Positions 11,259 to 23,800 of a DNA stretch of 64,000 nt are shown piece after piece (within the stretch, counting starts at the first letter, position 1; each line of letters opens with the position of its first letter). Origin of the DNA: Smittia aterrima (lineage: Eukaryota; Arthropoda; Insecta; Diptera; Chironomidae); the NCBI GenBank assembly GCA_033063855.1, contig CP093829.1:1250243-1314242 (forward strand), read 5' to 3'. The notes below the pieces were generated by a model, which worked only from the letters and a program-made list of their open reading frames with translations, was not told the DNA's origin and did not search any database. The position numbers and the translations under genes are program-made.

Positions 11259-13025
11259 GCGCTTTAAAAAGCTTTGCGGGCAAATGAAAATTAAGCAAGA
11301 TTTCTAATCTCCAAGCTTTACCTTAATCACATCAAAACGAAAGAAAAACTTTGTACAAACGAGGTTGCTTGTTGGGATCTCTCGTCGTCTCACGACAGTT
11401 TGTCTAAAGTGGAAGGAAGATAAATATTATCTCGATGCTTCAATCATCTTCATCCGACCAAAAGGAAGAAAATTCTCTTCACTTTATTTTAATTGATTGA
11501 ATGTTATTTATGAACGAAAATAGGAAGACACAGAAAAACTTTTTCACTTTCTCAGTTTAGTGTTGGATGTTGATTTGATAGCCACACCAAGAAAAAAGAA
11601 AAAATCTTACAAAAAAGTGATTTATTGCACAACAAACGACATTTTCTACATTTTATTGATGTTGATGACACATTTTTGATATAAAACAAAAAGGCTACGA
11701 ATGAATGTACGATCATAAATTTATTTATTTTGACCAAGCGCCGTAGTTGCCGGATCATTACTTATAAGGACTTCTAAGCGCTTTTTACGCTTCTTGTTGA
11801 GAAAGCTTTTTCCTTTTAAATGTGAAACTTTTCTTATTTTCGTTTGGTGTCGTAGGTAAAGGAAAAATTTTCGGGATTAAGCGATTGACGTTCGATATTT
11901 TAAATAATTTATTTTAAATGCATTTCATTATACTCAGACAGACAAGAACGAAAATGACATCAATCAAATTATACAATCATTAATGTGTTTATCTCAATCA
12001 ACCAGTGAAAATATCTCGATGTAGTCGATGTACAGAATTTAGCTTTTTTTTTAAACAAAAACCCAAAACAGAATTCCATTATTATGATAAGTCACTTTTC
12101 AATGAACACAGAAACGTTTGACCTTTGCTATGGAACGGCGAATCTTCATGTTGAGATAAGTTTTGGTGCAAAAAATAGTTCCACGAAATGTTTACGAAGT
12201 AAAATGTTCATCGTGAATATCAAACAGGTCCGTAGTTAACTCTGCTTCTTTCTCTATCTCTTCCTTCTCCTTCCTCCTTGACTTTTCAATTTGCTGATTG
12301 CTAACCTATTCATTCACCAAAAAAACCAACATCTCGCAGCTTTGAAAGTGACTGAATACTTTAAGAGGATAGTTTGAGCTGTTTTGTTTGAGTCGAAACA
12401 ATCGCTGAATATTTTTTTCTCATGTGACTGCAAAATGTGATTAAAACGAATCTAGAGACGAATCTTTTTCTTTTTAGAATAAGTTTTCGATTTTACGTTG
12501 ATCAGAGTTGATAAATAAATAAATCTTCATGCTTCAAGATGTTGATAAATAATAAAATTATAAAACAAGAGAGAAACATTTTTCATATTTAAAGCAGATT
12601 TAACTTTCTATAATAATCTTTTTTCTTATATTCAAAAAAAGTTTTAAAAAATAAAGAATTCAATTGCTATAAGATATCACTTCTATTGATTGCTCTATTC
12701 CAGAGAAAAACAAACCCAACTACGCAGTCGTTATTTTCGACCTCAAACATAAATTTTCATCCTGTCAAGCTGTTCCCAAACCACTAAGCAATCACATTTC
12801 ACGTTTCTGAAACTGAAATTGACAGTTTTGTTTGTATTCACATCACCAGTTTCATTTATTTCTATTTAATCAACATGCTTTACGATTCAACTGAATCAGC
12901 TTCTCACTCACAACATAAGTCTAGGAATTTTCATTAAGAATGTTTAAAATTTAAACGAGAAGTATTTTTGCGCTGATGTTCATTGAGCTAAGTCTTTTAC
13001 AAATGGTGCTAATCTCTAAGTTTCC
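11259..13025. other. 3' UTRs and spacer between convergent genes
   Basis: About 1.8 kb between the ends of the two-TM gene (+) and MPDU1 (-). AT-rich, with several AATAAA and TTTATT hexamers on both strands, for example TTTATT near 12855 that could end MPDU1. No conserved frame or RNA gene was seen. Confidence 0.5.
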
Positions 13026-13851
13026 CTAATCGGCTTTCTTGGTTTTCTTTGGAGCTTTCACGCCTGCGTCCGGAACTTTGAATCCATCAGCTGACTTATT
13101 CCAGTAGTAGAGCATTTGTGATACGATAACCGCGTTGGCAAAGGTTGACACGCAGTAAGTAATGATCATCATTGAATCACCAGTTTCTTGAATTGACGTA
13201 AAGATTCTGGCTAACGAGCCAAAGAAAAGCATGAAGCATGTTACTGCAGAGAGCTGACCAGTGCTACCATTTTTGTAATTGGTAACTGCTTGTGACAGTT
13301 TTCCAGTTAAAAGAATTGGAACGTTGAATCCTTGAGCAGTCCAAAGGAACTTCTTTGGCGTCAGTCCTCCCATCAGAACATACACGAGAGTTCCATAAAG
13401 AAGAACGAAGATTCCGGCTTTCGCTGCCGATCGATGTCCATACAAGAAGACGAGTGCGGCAATAGCGGCTGTTTGCATTGCTAAGAAACATCCATCACCC
13501 CAAGCACTGAAGGGAAAACCGCTAATGAACGAGTAGCTCATGTGGAAGGAAATTGCCATCAGATCCAACAAAACGGAAACAATCGATAATCCAGCGGCCG
13601 ATTTATTGTTAAGAATTTTCATAATTTGAGGCACTTTGACGAGAATGGATCCAGCAATAATTCCGATTCCTAATCCTTTGCTGAGAAGTGCTTTGAAACA
13701 TGGAGCTGAAAAGATCTTACGTGTTATTATCGGAAAATTGTGGAAAAAACACGAAAAATTTACCGTCAAAGAAATTGAAGTCTTGGAAGTAGTTGTCGTA
13801 ACATTTCTCGCTCATTAAGAGCAACATCAAGTTCTTTGCCAGATCAGCCAT
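13026..13851 (-). CDS. MPDU1: Mannose-P-dolichol utilization defect 1 protein
   Basis: Two exons, 13764-13851 and 13026-13705, with a 58-base intron in phase 1, encode 255 aa (human MPDU1 is 247). The join restores NFFDAPCFKALLSKGLGIGI, typical of the family N-terminal part. The PQ-loop signature follows: VKVPQIMKILNNKSAAGLS, then FHMSYSFISGFPFSAWGD. A second PQ-loop-like half and a Lys-rich cytosolic tail (KAPKKTKKAD) complete the protein; about seven hydrophobic helices are visible. MPDU1 is an ER membrane protein needed for use of dolichol-P-mannose and dolichol-P-glucose in N-glycan, GPI and O-mannose synthesis (family knowledge). The frame is also open from an ATG at 13911, but MADLAKN at 13851 matches the usual short start better. 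Head to head with the RNase Z gene, 289 bases apart. Confidence 0.93.
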
Positions 13852-14140
13852 GATTGCACTCGTCTTCAATTCAAATAAATATCCGAAATCACAGATTCGC
13901 GGTGTTGTCACTGATAATTAAGACTAGTTTCGTGCCCCCAAATCAGGGCGACATCCGAAAGTAACGTAACAAGAAAACTCAGACGTTTTCAAAGCAACGC
14001 ATCATTTCGTGATCAAAACATTTATTGCATTTTAGTGGGAAATAAGTAGTAACGTAATAAGAAAAGTAGTTGCGACAGCAGACAAAGGTTAAAAGAGTTT
14101 TATTTGCATTAAGTTTCAACAAATGGTCGAACATTATTGA
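13852..14140. promoter_or_regulatory. Compact divergent promoter, MPDU1 / RNase Z
   Basis: Only 289 bases separate the start codons of MPDU1 (-) and RNase Z (+), so both 5' UTRs and promoters must lie here. No TATA box or clear initiator pair was identified. Shared housekeeping expression is inference from the geometry. Confidence 0.6.
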
Positions 14141-16824
14141 ATGAAACTCTTGACAACCTATCGTAGTTACTCTAAACAGTTATTAGACTTATTGGCAAAG
14201 ATGCCGAAAGATACAACAGAACACGTTGAGCGCAGTCAAAAGCAACGAATGAAGATTCGTGAAAAGTCGAAATTCTACTCGCCGGGAACAGTGAATCTAC
14301 AAATTTTAGGATCAGGAGCTCGAGGAACGAGTGCATGCGTATATCTCTTCTCAGAACAATCGAGGTAATATCAAACCTTTTAATTATTTCATTAGTTGTT
14401 AACGTTTTACATCATTTTAGATATTTATTCAATTGTGGTGAGGGAACTCAGAGACTTGCTCATGAACACCGAACGAAGCTCACTCGAATGGAACACGTTT
14501 TCCTCACAAGAAATACTTGGAACCGCTTTGGAGGAGTTCCAGGACTTTGCTTGACTCTTCAAGAAATCGGAGTGCCAAAGCTTCATCTTCACGGTCCACC
14601 AGGAATGGATCGAATCTTTGAATCAGCTCGCAAGTTTGTTGTACTGAAGAACATGAAAGTCGAAACGCCAAACTGCAACGAAGGAGAATTTCATGAAGAC
14701 TCAGTTCTAAAGGTTTTCTATGTTCCACTTTATAAAGATCAGATCGAATCAATTGACGTTGACGAAAAGTCTTCCGAATCAACATCAAGTGACAAATTGA
14801 AGCCCGAAAATCTCTTCAACGACAACACAGACTACTTTAACTACGAAAGTAAAACAAACTTCTTCAAGAAAAACTCTAGCAATCCAAATGGATCATCAGA
14901 AAATAGTGAAAATGCTAGAGCGCCGCTGAAAATTCAAAACAGCGTTATGGCTTTCATTTGCAAACTTCAGGAACGAGCTGGTACTTTAGATTATAATAAA
15001 TGCGTGGACAAAAAAGTTCCTCCTGGTCCATTGCTAGGTAGATTAAAGAATGGATTCGACGTTACATTGCCTAATGGATCAATCGTGAAAGCTGAAGAAG
15101 TGCGAGGTCCAGCATCACCCGGATCGGTCTTCATTTTCATTGATATTCCAGACGAAAGCTACCTCAAGAGCTTAATAAGCAGCGATAAATTTAAACCTTA
15201 TCAAAAGTACGCAGCAAGAGATGACGATTCAGCACTTATTGTCGTTCACTTTTGTCCTGAAACGATTAAAGAGAATCCCTTGTACAAGAATTGGATGAAC
15301 GAGTTCTCAGCAAGCACAAATCATTGGTTTGTTAACGATCGTAATGAGTTTTCTGGTTATTTCGCATCACATCGGATTCAAAGGCAACTCAACGAGATTG
15401 ATGCTAATGTCTTTCCAATGCTCAAAGAGCCTCATCCATATCTACGAGAAGATGTTTCAAGTGAAAATTCGGAAAATCCTTTTTGTGAACCTAAAGAAAA
15501 GAAGTTTAAGTTTGACGTCGTAGCAGCTAAAGCAAAGCCGATCAACGACCAGTTTCTTGATTATCCCGAACTTGGAGTTCTCAGCGCATTTCATATTCGT
15601 CCATCGAAAGGATTCGATCGAAATCTCGAACCGTATTCAAATCCTGAGAAAGTTGCAGAAGAAACTTTGATGACTCCTGATTTAAGAGAACTTATCGACT
15701 CCTTCAAAAGTCAAGCGAAGCAACTTGTTCCCCATCGAAACAAAGCAGCGAGAGATGAAGAGTTTCCAAAGATTATCACGTTCGGAACTGGCTCGTGTAT
15801 TCCCAACAAAACACGAAATGTTTCAGCAAATCTAGTTCACGTTTCGAAAGAAAATTGCATTTTGTTGGATTGCGGGGAAGGAACATTAGGTCAAATCGTT
15901 AGATTCTATGGCCGTGATGGTGCTGATGAAGTTTTAAAGAATTTAAAGATGATTTACATTTCCCATCTTCATGCTGATCATCACTTAGGCTTAATCGACA
16001 TAATCACTCGACGACGATTGTTGACTAATGAGAAAGTTCAATTGCTTGCTCCAGCTCAAATCTCAGCATGGCTCGCCTTCTACAATTTTGGCATCGAAGA
16101 AATCTACAGCACTTACGATTTATTCTCATGCAATGATCTGGTGAGTGCTTAAAAGATTATAAAAAATTTATTTGATTAAGTTTCTCTCCTACAGCTCGGT
16201 TGGAATGTAGAAGATGAAGTGAAGGAGAAGCTGTTTAAAAGACTTGAACTTGTACGAGTCAACACATGTTTCGTCAAGCACTGTCCACACTCATTTGGAG
16301 TATCTTTCGAAATGAAGAATCCCACGCCTTGTAAACGACACCCTGGAGAGACCATTAAGATTACTTACAGTGGCGACACGCTGCCTTGCGATGACCTTGT
16401 CAGTATTGGACAAAATTCTGACGTTTTGATACACGAAGCAACGATGGAAGATAATCTTGAGAAAGAAGCTCGAATCAAAATGCACTCGACAATCTCACAA
16501 GCTATCGACATCGGTCGAAGAATGAACGCAAAGTTCGTTATACTCACTCACTTCTCTCAACGATACGCAAAGATTCCATTAATGCAAGGAGATGTCGAGA
16601 ACGTTGCAATTGGATTCGATAACATGGAAGTTACACTCAACGATTTGCCAATGATGCACTTGATGTATGAGCCTCTTAAAGTTATGTTCAGTGATCACTT
16701 CGAAATGTTGGAAGAGAAAGCATTGAAACGGAAGCGCAAGGAAGAGCGGAAGATTGAAATTAATCTTCCAAATGGAAACAAACACAACAAAGTCAAAAAG
16801 TTCGCAGACTCCGATGAAGATTAA
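14141..16824 (+). CDS. RNaseZ: RNase Z long form (tRNA 3' endonuclease, ELAC2-type)
   Basis: Exons 14141-14364, 14421-16140 and 16195-16824 (introns of 56 and 54 bases) encode 857 aa, the size of long-form RNase Z. The enzyme cuts tRNA precursors 3' of the discriminator base in nucleus and mitochondria. The N-terminal metallo-beta-lactamase half is degenerate: the position of its metal motif reads FLTRNTWNRFGG. The C-terminal half has the active site: FGTGSCIPNKTRN, LLDCGEGTLGQ, ISHLHADHHLG (HxHxDH, around residue 590), a PHSFGVSF block, TYSGDTLPC, HEATMED and THFSQRYAK. The first residues (MKLLTTYRSYSKQLLDLLAK) form a basic amphipathic leader like a mitochondrial signal. A second in-frame ATG at codon 21 (MPKDTTEH) would give a leaderless form. 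The tail is Lys-rich with KRKRK and KVKKF, possible nuclear signals. AATAAA lies 42 bases after the stop. Confidence 0.96.
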
Positions 16825-16865
16825 AAAGAAGAGAAGTTGCTTTGTAAACTTTTTATTACGAATGA

Positions 16866-16871
16866 AATAAA
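16866..16871 (+). promoter_or_regulatory. Poly(A) signal AATAAA, RNase Z
   Basis: AATAAA 42 bases beyond the RNase Z stop codon, implying a very short 3' UTR. Confidence 0.65.
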
Positions 16872-19800
16872 TTCGTAATTGAATTAATTACAATTTTCAA
16901 TTCTTCATAAATTTTTTCAGCTTGACAAATGTAATGAGAATCGCGTCTGACAACTTTATAAGATTTGATTATTTATTCATGAAGCGTAAGAGACTTTTAT
17001 CACTTTTCGAAAAGATTCATCGTTCAAGTTGTGCACCAGCTCATATCCTCATCTAATATTGCAACTGACATAAAAGTTCTGGAGCTCTATGTCAAAAGAA
17101 GAAGATTTGACATGACATCCATTCATACGCGAAGAGACTATTGAATAGAACATGAGAGCATCATGTAAGTACTGAGATGTTTGTCATTAAAGTTCGTCGT
17201 TATAAGTTCAGAAAATTGTGTTGATTCAGCTGTCAAAGGAGACCATGTCTAAAGACTAAGTATAAAATATTCATGCGAGTGATATCGGAAATGTTTAATT
17301 TTCATATGAAAAGAAATGAATTCGAGAGGAAAGTGAATGATGTTACGCACAAATGGAGTCCACTGAAAGCTTAAGACTACAGCCTCAAAGCGATAAATCA
17401 TTTTTGAAACAAGATTACGAGTAAAAAGTCTCGTTAAACTTCCTCTGCTGAATTTTGGATTTTTGAAGCCAGAAATAAATTTATGATAAGCTCGTTTCTG
17501 AAAATCCAAATGAAATCTCTCTGATTGACTAAATATTTGCTTTTGAAAACTTTTTCCAGAGATTTACTTGCTCACAATGTTGCTCTTCACATTAATAACG
17601 TAAAAAGTTTTAAGTCATTCGTTCGAGAGAATTTTGAAGATGCCACATGTGAGGAAAACATTTTTTTCCTGCATGCATCAAATTGCAGAAGCAGAAACTT
17701 TTGTTTGTCTTTTCCCTTTTCCCAAACCAAAGCTTTTTCTCGCCCATTAATGCCTTGGTAAAGTGCTCGACTCGAGAGATCGTGTGAGCGAAGCAGAATG
17801 AAGTAGCTAACGAACTTGTGTGGGGTTTGTTTCATCAAGCGCTGAAGTATTAAAGTCTCAAAGTTATAAAGCTTTGTGTTGGTTTTAAAAAGGCTTCTAC
17901 TCAAAGACAAACGTAGCGAATAGTAAAATAATAATTAAATGTGTCCTGTGGGTTTCAATGTGTTTCGTCGAAAGCAGTTCGTGTGGGGAGCGGTTTCATA
18001 CATAATTTATTAAATATGTGAAGCTCGTTGTTACTAAATAATCCCTTTTAGTTCAGCGACGCTGTGCAGAATTCTCAATAAATCAGACAAAGTTTAGGGA
18101 TGAATAAGAAAACAGAAAATAGCTTTGTAGCTGTCGAGGAGACGAGTCGTGCTCCTCGTGCGATGATCATCTTCTTGTTGTCTAACTCGACTGGAAAGTT
18201 TTCATGATAAATTCTGTGTCTAGATTAAAATCGGACAACGTTTGTAATAATAATTGTCGTAAGAAGAAAGAAAATGGTTTGTCGAGGGAATGGAGAGAAC
18301 AAATTAATTCAATAATCTTTTGTGAGGTTGACCACAAATCGTAAATAACAACTTTTTACTTCATTTCGATTCGCTTTTTCGTTTTGGCATTCAGCTTTCA
18401 TTCCACTTCGAGTGTCTCGATATATAAAATTATCCACTTCTTGTTTGTCTTTCTCGTTCGTTGTGCATGGAAATGTGGCGGTAAGAGGAAGCTTAGATAG
18501 TCTGAACACAAATCGATTGGGCACTCCTTTATTTAATTAGCCGAAAACTTTCTACATTACGATCATTTTCGAGAAAATAGCTTCCATCTTCTCATTAAAT
18601 TTAATCAGATGTCGGGGCTGTCGTTAAGCGCGTCGTGATGAAAGAGAAAAAAAAAGTTCTGGACGAGGCATCAAACAGACGAAATTATTTATTTATTGAT
18701 GTACGCTACTCATGCAATGAATGATTAATGAATCCTACGCTCTACAGTCTCAATTGAAACACTACAGTTAAGGGCCCTTTAGTTCTCATCATTATTATCT
18801 CGCAAAATTATAAACCATTCACAGATGACGGAGCAAAGGCTTATCGACCAAGAGCTTGTCGCTCAGTGCTCAGGTTAAATCCATAGAAACCAGTCGGTTG
18901 TCGACAAGAGAATCGCAATCGCTCATTCAACCCTCTTATTAACTAATTATCATTGCTGAAAAGCAAGGCGGCTACGTTCTATGAATTCGTTATGAGCTTC
19001 TGCTTCAAATCAAAATATCTGATGATAACATTACTTTACACAAAACATTTTGCTCGCTTTCGCAAAGCGCTTCATTTGCGAATCGTTTGTTTAAGTAATC
19101 CCCGCAACGCGATGTTGTCTTATCTAAAAAGTCTGCGTTTTCACATAATTAACGATGAAACACAAATATTAATGCTCCAAGTTGGTGCTTTGGGCGGCTT
19201 GGGGGGTGAGAATCAGTTAATTATAAAATTTTGATTTATGATTCCTCCCATTTCATTTACCATCGCAAAAGTTATTTAATTTTTCGTTTGAAAGGAAAAC
19301 TTTCAATCCAATTATTTATGATTTTCGTAATTAAACGAAAATGTTTGACAATTTACGGTGCAGCACGAGTTTAATTAAGACTGCAATTATTTCAATTTTG
19401 CCTTTTGGAATGCAATTTTCAGTTCGGGAATGAAATTTTTCTGCATTTGGGAAAGATATTTTCAATTGATTTTCGTCGGTAAATACTTCAAAGTTCTCTT
19501 CGATTCGAGGCTTACTGTGGAATGTCCGTTCATCTTCAAATGCCAATGGATTTCAAATCTATTTCCGATCAACTTCCCATTGGAATTCACTAAAACAACA
19601 GAATTTCATTAAAACCTTCAAGCTATAAAGTGAGGAAAAACAGACAAACTAAGCCTTAAAGCTCACGACCGTGTGAGTTTCAGTTTCCTCGCATTCATTA
19701 TTTCCCATGAATGAAAACATATTTTTCCTATGCGAAGAGATGGAAATAATAAAAGTTCTTTTTTCTCGATAGTTTCGCTATGAATACTGATTGAGTTTAA

Positions 19801-20491
19801 TGACTGTAATACCATAAAGTAAATTGATATGTTGCTCGTGTTGATTGAATTTTAATGCAGTTACGAGTCGATCGAAGAGAAAGTTTTCTTATTTTTTTTT
19901 CGACAATGTAGACGTCATGGCTATTTCCTCTTATCGAATTGCTTTCAAATCAAGAGAAACCAGAAGCAATTTTCGTCATGGCAACATTTTCTCTTTCTTT
20001 GTAGTTGAAGTTTCAATTTTGAAAATGTTTAAATAGTTTTTACCCCACTCCACCCACTCAATAACAATCCAAGACGATAAAACTTTCTCTTATGTCGCTG
20101 AAAAATGTTTTAAAATTAGAAACAGTCTTCAAACAGAATAGAAATTGCGAAATTGTTCTGGTTCATTGACAGCGCCGATCGTAAAAAATGTGTAGCAGCA
20201 GATTAATGGACCGTAACGCGAAATGAGCTAAATTTCTCTCTTTTCCTCGAATCTACAAAATATTTCTGCTCAGTTGCAAAGTGTTCTTTAAAGTTAAAAG
20301 AAGTTTGTTAGTCGCTAATATACCTTTTCGTGATATAATCGAGATAAGCTCATTGGGAATTCATTGTACGAGGAAAAGTTTTTCAACAAAAGGTTGCCCT
20401 GGAAAATGTTTTTGCAATTGGTATGGCATTAGAGTTTTATTAATAATCGAAGAGTATGTGATCAGAATAATGAAACTTTTAGTGTAAAATT
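16872..20491. other. 3.6 kb with no recognised gene
   Basis: AT-rich sequence; open frames on both strands are short, low in complexity and lack domain-like patterns. No tRNA, transposon end or tandem array was seen. An intronic or regulatory role cannot be judged from the sequence alone. Confidence 0.5.
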
Positions 20492-20716
20492 ATGTTTTTG
20501 TTCGTGACACTCCTAAGTGCCGTTCAAGTGATGGGAGGACCTGCTCGATCCAGAAATTTATCGGGTAATAATAATCAAAGCTTTACATCATCACCTCACT
20601 CTACCTTTTCATCGATAGGAGCGTCGAACCGTGTACAGATGAGAGTTTATCGAGGTCCCGACAATGGTGATAACACTCAATACGGCTACTTCATCCGACA
20701 GCCGTCTTTTGATTAA
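20492..20716 (+). CDS. Candidate small secreted peptide
   Basis: ATG at 20492 opens a 74-codon frame starting with a signal-peptide-like stretch (MFLFVTLLSAVQVMGG). The end, RVYRGPDNGDNTQYGYFIRQ then PSFD and stop, looks more like coding sequence than the surroundings. Inside lies a perfect small intron: GTAATAATAATC... to ...CCTTTTCATCGATAG, 20565-20618, 54 bases. That is a multiple of three, so both retained and spliced forms stay in frame (74 or 56 aa). AATAAA follows 119 bases after the stop. It could instead be the terminal exon of a gene whose upstream exons were missed, because CTCCTAAG at about 20517 is a usable acceptor. No family recognised; no paired cysteines and no dibasic cleavage sites. 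Confidence 0.4.
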   Translation: MFLFVTLLSAVQVMGGPARSRNLSGNNNQSFTSSPHSTFSSIGASNRVQMRVYRGPDNGDNTQYGYFIRQPSFD

Positions 20717-20834
20717 GCTTTAACCCTGTCGAGTTCATTATCAGATCATCACATTTCAATTTATCAAGTCTCCACTCGTGCTTGCTTTTTAATCAATTAA
20801 CTCATTTAGTGTGGAAAATTGAATGCTCCGCCGA

Positions 20835-20840
20835 AATAAA
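20835..20840 (+). promoter_or_regulatory. Poly(A) signal AATAAA after small secreted ORF
   Basis: AATAAA 119 bases downstream of the stop at 20716. It supports a 3' end here if the small ORF is transcribed. Confidence 0.35.
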
Positions 20841-23800
20841 TTGTGCATTATTGTGTTCACTCATAACAAACCATAAATCATTTTTCATCGATTCATCGTT
20901 GAATGGGAAAGGGATTTACCGCAATGTGTAGCGAGCAGCTTAACGAGGAAACCGTCTTCGAGAGCGAACATCTCAATTACAGAAAATCTATCCATATCAA
21001 TTTACTGAATAAATCTTAGGCCGACAAGAGAGAGACGTAAATTTGGATTCACACACATCACATCTCACATTCTCATCGTCAACATGAGAAAGAAAAAAAT
21101 CACAAAAATATGTGACTCGACCCCCATCCTCGACAGAAGGCAGAAGAAGAAACTTCATTATTCTTCATCAAATCCCTGTTTTATTGCTGAGTAGATATTT
21201 CATTTCCCTCTTCCGCCTCGTCATGCCTTGAAATACGAGTACAATCAACAAGAAAGCAAGTAAATGAAAAGCTTTGGCATCTTCTGCCTTTCGTTCTTTC
21301 GCTCAAATGCAATCATCGAACAAAGAATTTTTTTCCTTTTATCTTTCTCGTTCTCTCTCACTCTCTCATCTTGTCTTTTAATGAAGAGAATAGAAATTCT
21401 TTCATTGCAAGCCGCCAACAGGATAAGGCGCAATAGGATCAAGAAAATTCTTAGCAACAATCGTGTGAAGAAGCAATTTCTTGACTTAATGAAAATTGAA
21501 ACTTTAAGAGAAACTCATTTCATCGAATGCTTCTCTTTCTACGTTCTAACCAAAAAGCATTCATCTTTTCCACTCCATTAAATTTATTTTCATCATTGCA
21601 ACAAGAGGAAAGTCATAAATCTCAAGATAAACACAGACGAAAAGAGAATTGCTGTCGGCGGCGTGTGACGAAAGTTTCCTTCAAGCACTGGTCATTCGAC
21701 TTTCAAATCCTTCTCCTTTGAATTATTTTTATTGTTGGCTTAGAGAGAAAAAAAAAGGAAAATTGTTTATAATTGTTAAATAATCCCTTTTTGATTAATG
21801 TTGCATAACGTGACAGCCTAGTAAGAAACAGATCTTTGCGGTCTCTCTCTCGCTTTTGTTTGAATAGATCTAGGCAATCATTAATTAATTTTTATGGGAC
21901 CAAAGTGTCCTTTTGTGAGAAAGGCTGAACTGAATAGGTCAAGATGGAAACGTGATCATGGGAAATTTTTGCAAATTCAGAATTTGATTGTGAACCAAAA
22001 TCCCTTTTTCCCACTTCTCGGTCGAGGGTTGTCTCTATGAAAATTTCTTGAGTTTAAATCGTGATTCCGTTTATTTTTTTTTTTGTGAGAAAATTAATAT
22101 TTTATTAAAGTATCAATCAAGCGATGGGATGGGACGACCAAAGAGATCGCTGGGACGTGGTAAATGACGGAAAATTAGATTGCACAATTTTTATAATTAA
22201 TTTCGTTAATAACACAAAATGTCTTCCGTTGTTCCAGGCCATTGAAAAGGGTTTGACGTGCTCCATCCACTTCGGGAAATTGTTTTTTTTTGTGTGGCGG
22301 GCGGCAGAAGCCATTGTGTTGCAAAAAGCAATTGCGGTGAAAATTAGATCCGCTCGACGATAATTTATTCCCGCCGTCACCTCGAGTAGAGCTGCAAATT
22401 TGAATTTTTATTAATATTTACTTATCGCGGCTTTTTCTTCTTCTCCAATGACTCGTCGTTGTCCTTTTTCTCGTTTTTTAATTTGAACGTTATGTCTTTG
22501 CCCTGGCGGGGATTGACGGTAATCGCTGATGAATCTCTTTCAGGCTTAACGATTTTCCTTTCAGTTGGAGCTTGAAGAAATCGTTTGAGAAATTGTTTCT
22601 TTGTATTTGCTTTCAGCATTTAACTGATGAGAAGTAATTTGTCTTTTATCACGCCCGGGGAGAGCTTGGGAAAGTCTGCAGATTCATTGTTGGTTTGTTT
22701 TATTGAATTCCTGGATTCAGAATCGTTTTCCTCTTCGTCGACCCTTTTATGATTTTTTTTTCTTAAAGGAACTCGACATGCACGAAATGTGTGTAGTTAT
22801 GTTCTCGGCTAATTACTTATTGAAACGAACAAATGGTTTCGCCATCATCGCTATCTCGCTATTTCAATAAAATATTCCATCCACGATTTCTCGCATATAG
22901 CGTTCGTTAGACGAAGCCACTAAACATAAAATATCGGGCGTGTGTGTCGAATTTCAACGTTCACCTTTCCTTTCTCATACGGTCGACACTCGCATCAACA
23001 TCAATCGTCCACAATCGCCACATTTTTAATAATTTATGAGATTCTTTCAGCTTTTCAGCTACCAAACAGTGATTGCTCGAGAGTCGACTCTTCGTATTTT
23101 ATTTTTGATGGAAATTCTCCATGATTTGAATTATTAGATTTATGTAAAAATGTAGCGCGCTCGTCTCCCCCACTCTCGTCAAATATTGTCGCGTCGACTG
23201 GAGAAAGCTGTGTAAACAACTCAATTTTATTTGCTTCGGAAGAAAAAAGTCAACCACATTTTTTTTTCGGTTGGCTCAAAGTACAAGACGTCGAATAACA
23301 AGATTACCGAATCCTTGATAAGATTTTCCAGAAGAAGAAACGTCAGATGTTCGCAATTCGGCATGATTCAATCATCGGGTTTGATATTTTTGTACATGCT
23401 CAACATATGACAGAGAAAACGCGACGAGAAAGAAAAGCAAAAGATTTTTTCGGTTAAAATTCTTCGAGACATCATCAGAAAATAATATTGGCGTAGGCAA
23501 ACGTTTTACGAAGACGTTGAGCTCTTTAAATGAAGAAGCAACAACAATCGACAATTGCTGAGACATGAAAAAAGCAAATTGATGGGGAAATGAAAGAGGA
23601 AAATATTCTCAGATTAAGGAAAATGTTTTTCTTCCTCTTGGAGAGGAAACGGACCTTGCCATTGTCATCAACATGAGACTAAACATCCTGAATGGCTCTC
23701 CTCTCCCTTTAAAAACTCATAATTTATATTGCACAATCGCATCCGCTCAACCATGAAACTAATAAAATGATGAGATTACTACAAAGCCATGCAATTCTCT

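Noticed and set aside
17587..17910. 107-codon minus-strand frame containing SSHVAS, considered as the missing dipeptidase LSHVS exon
   Set aside because: Surrounding residues do not fit the M19 family, and no proper splice borders were seen.
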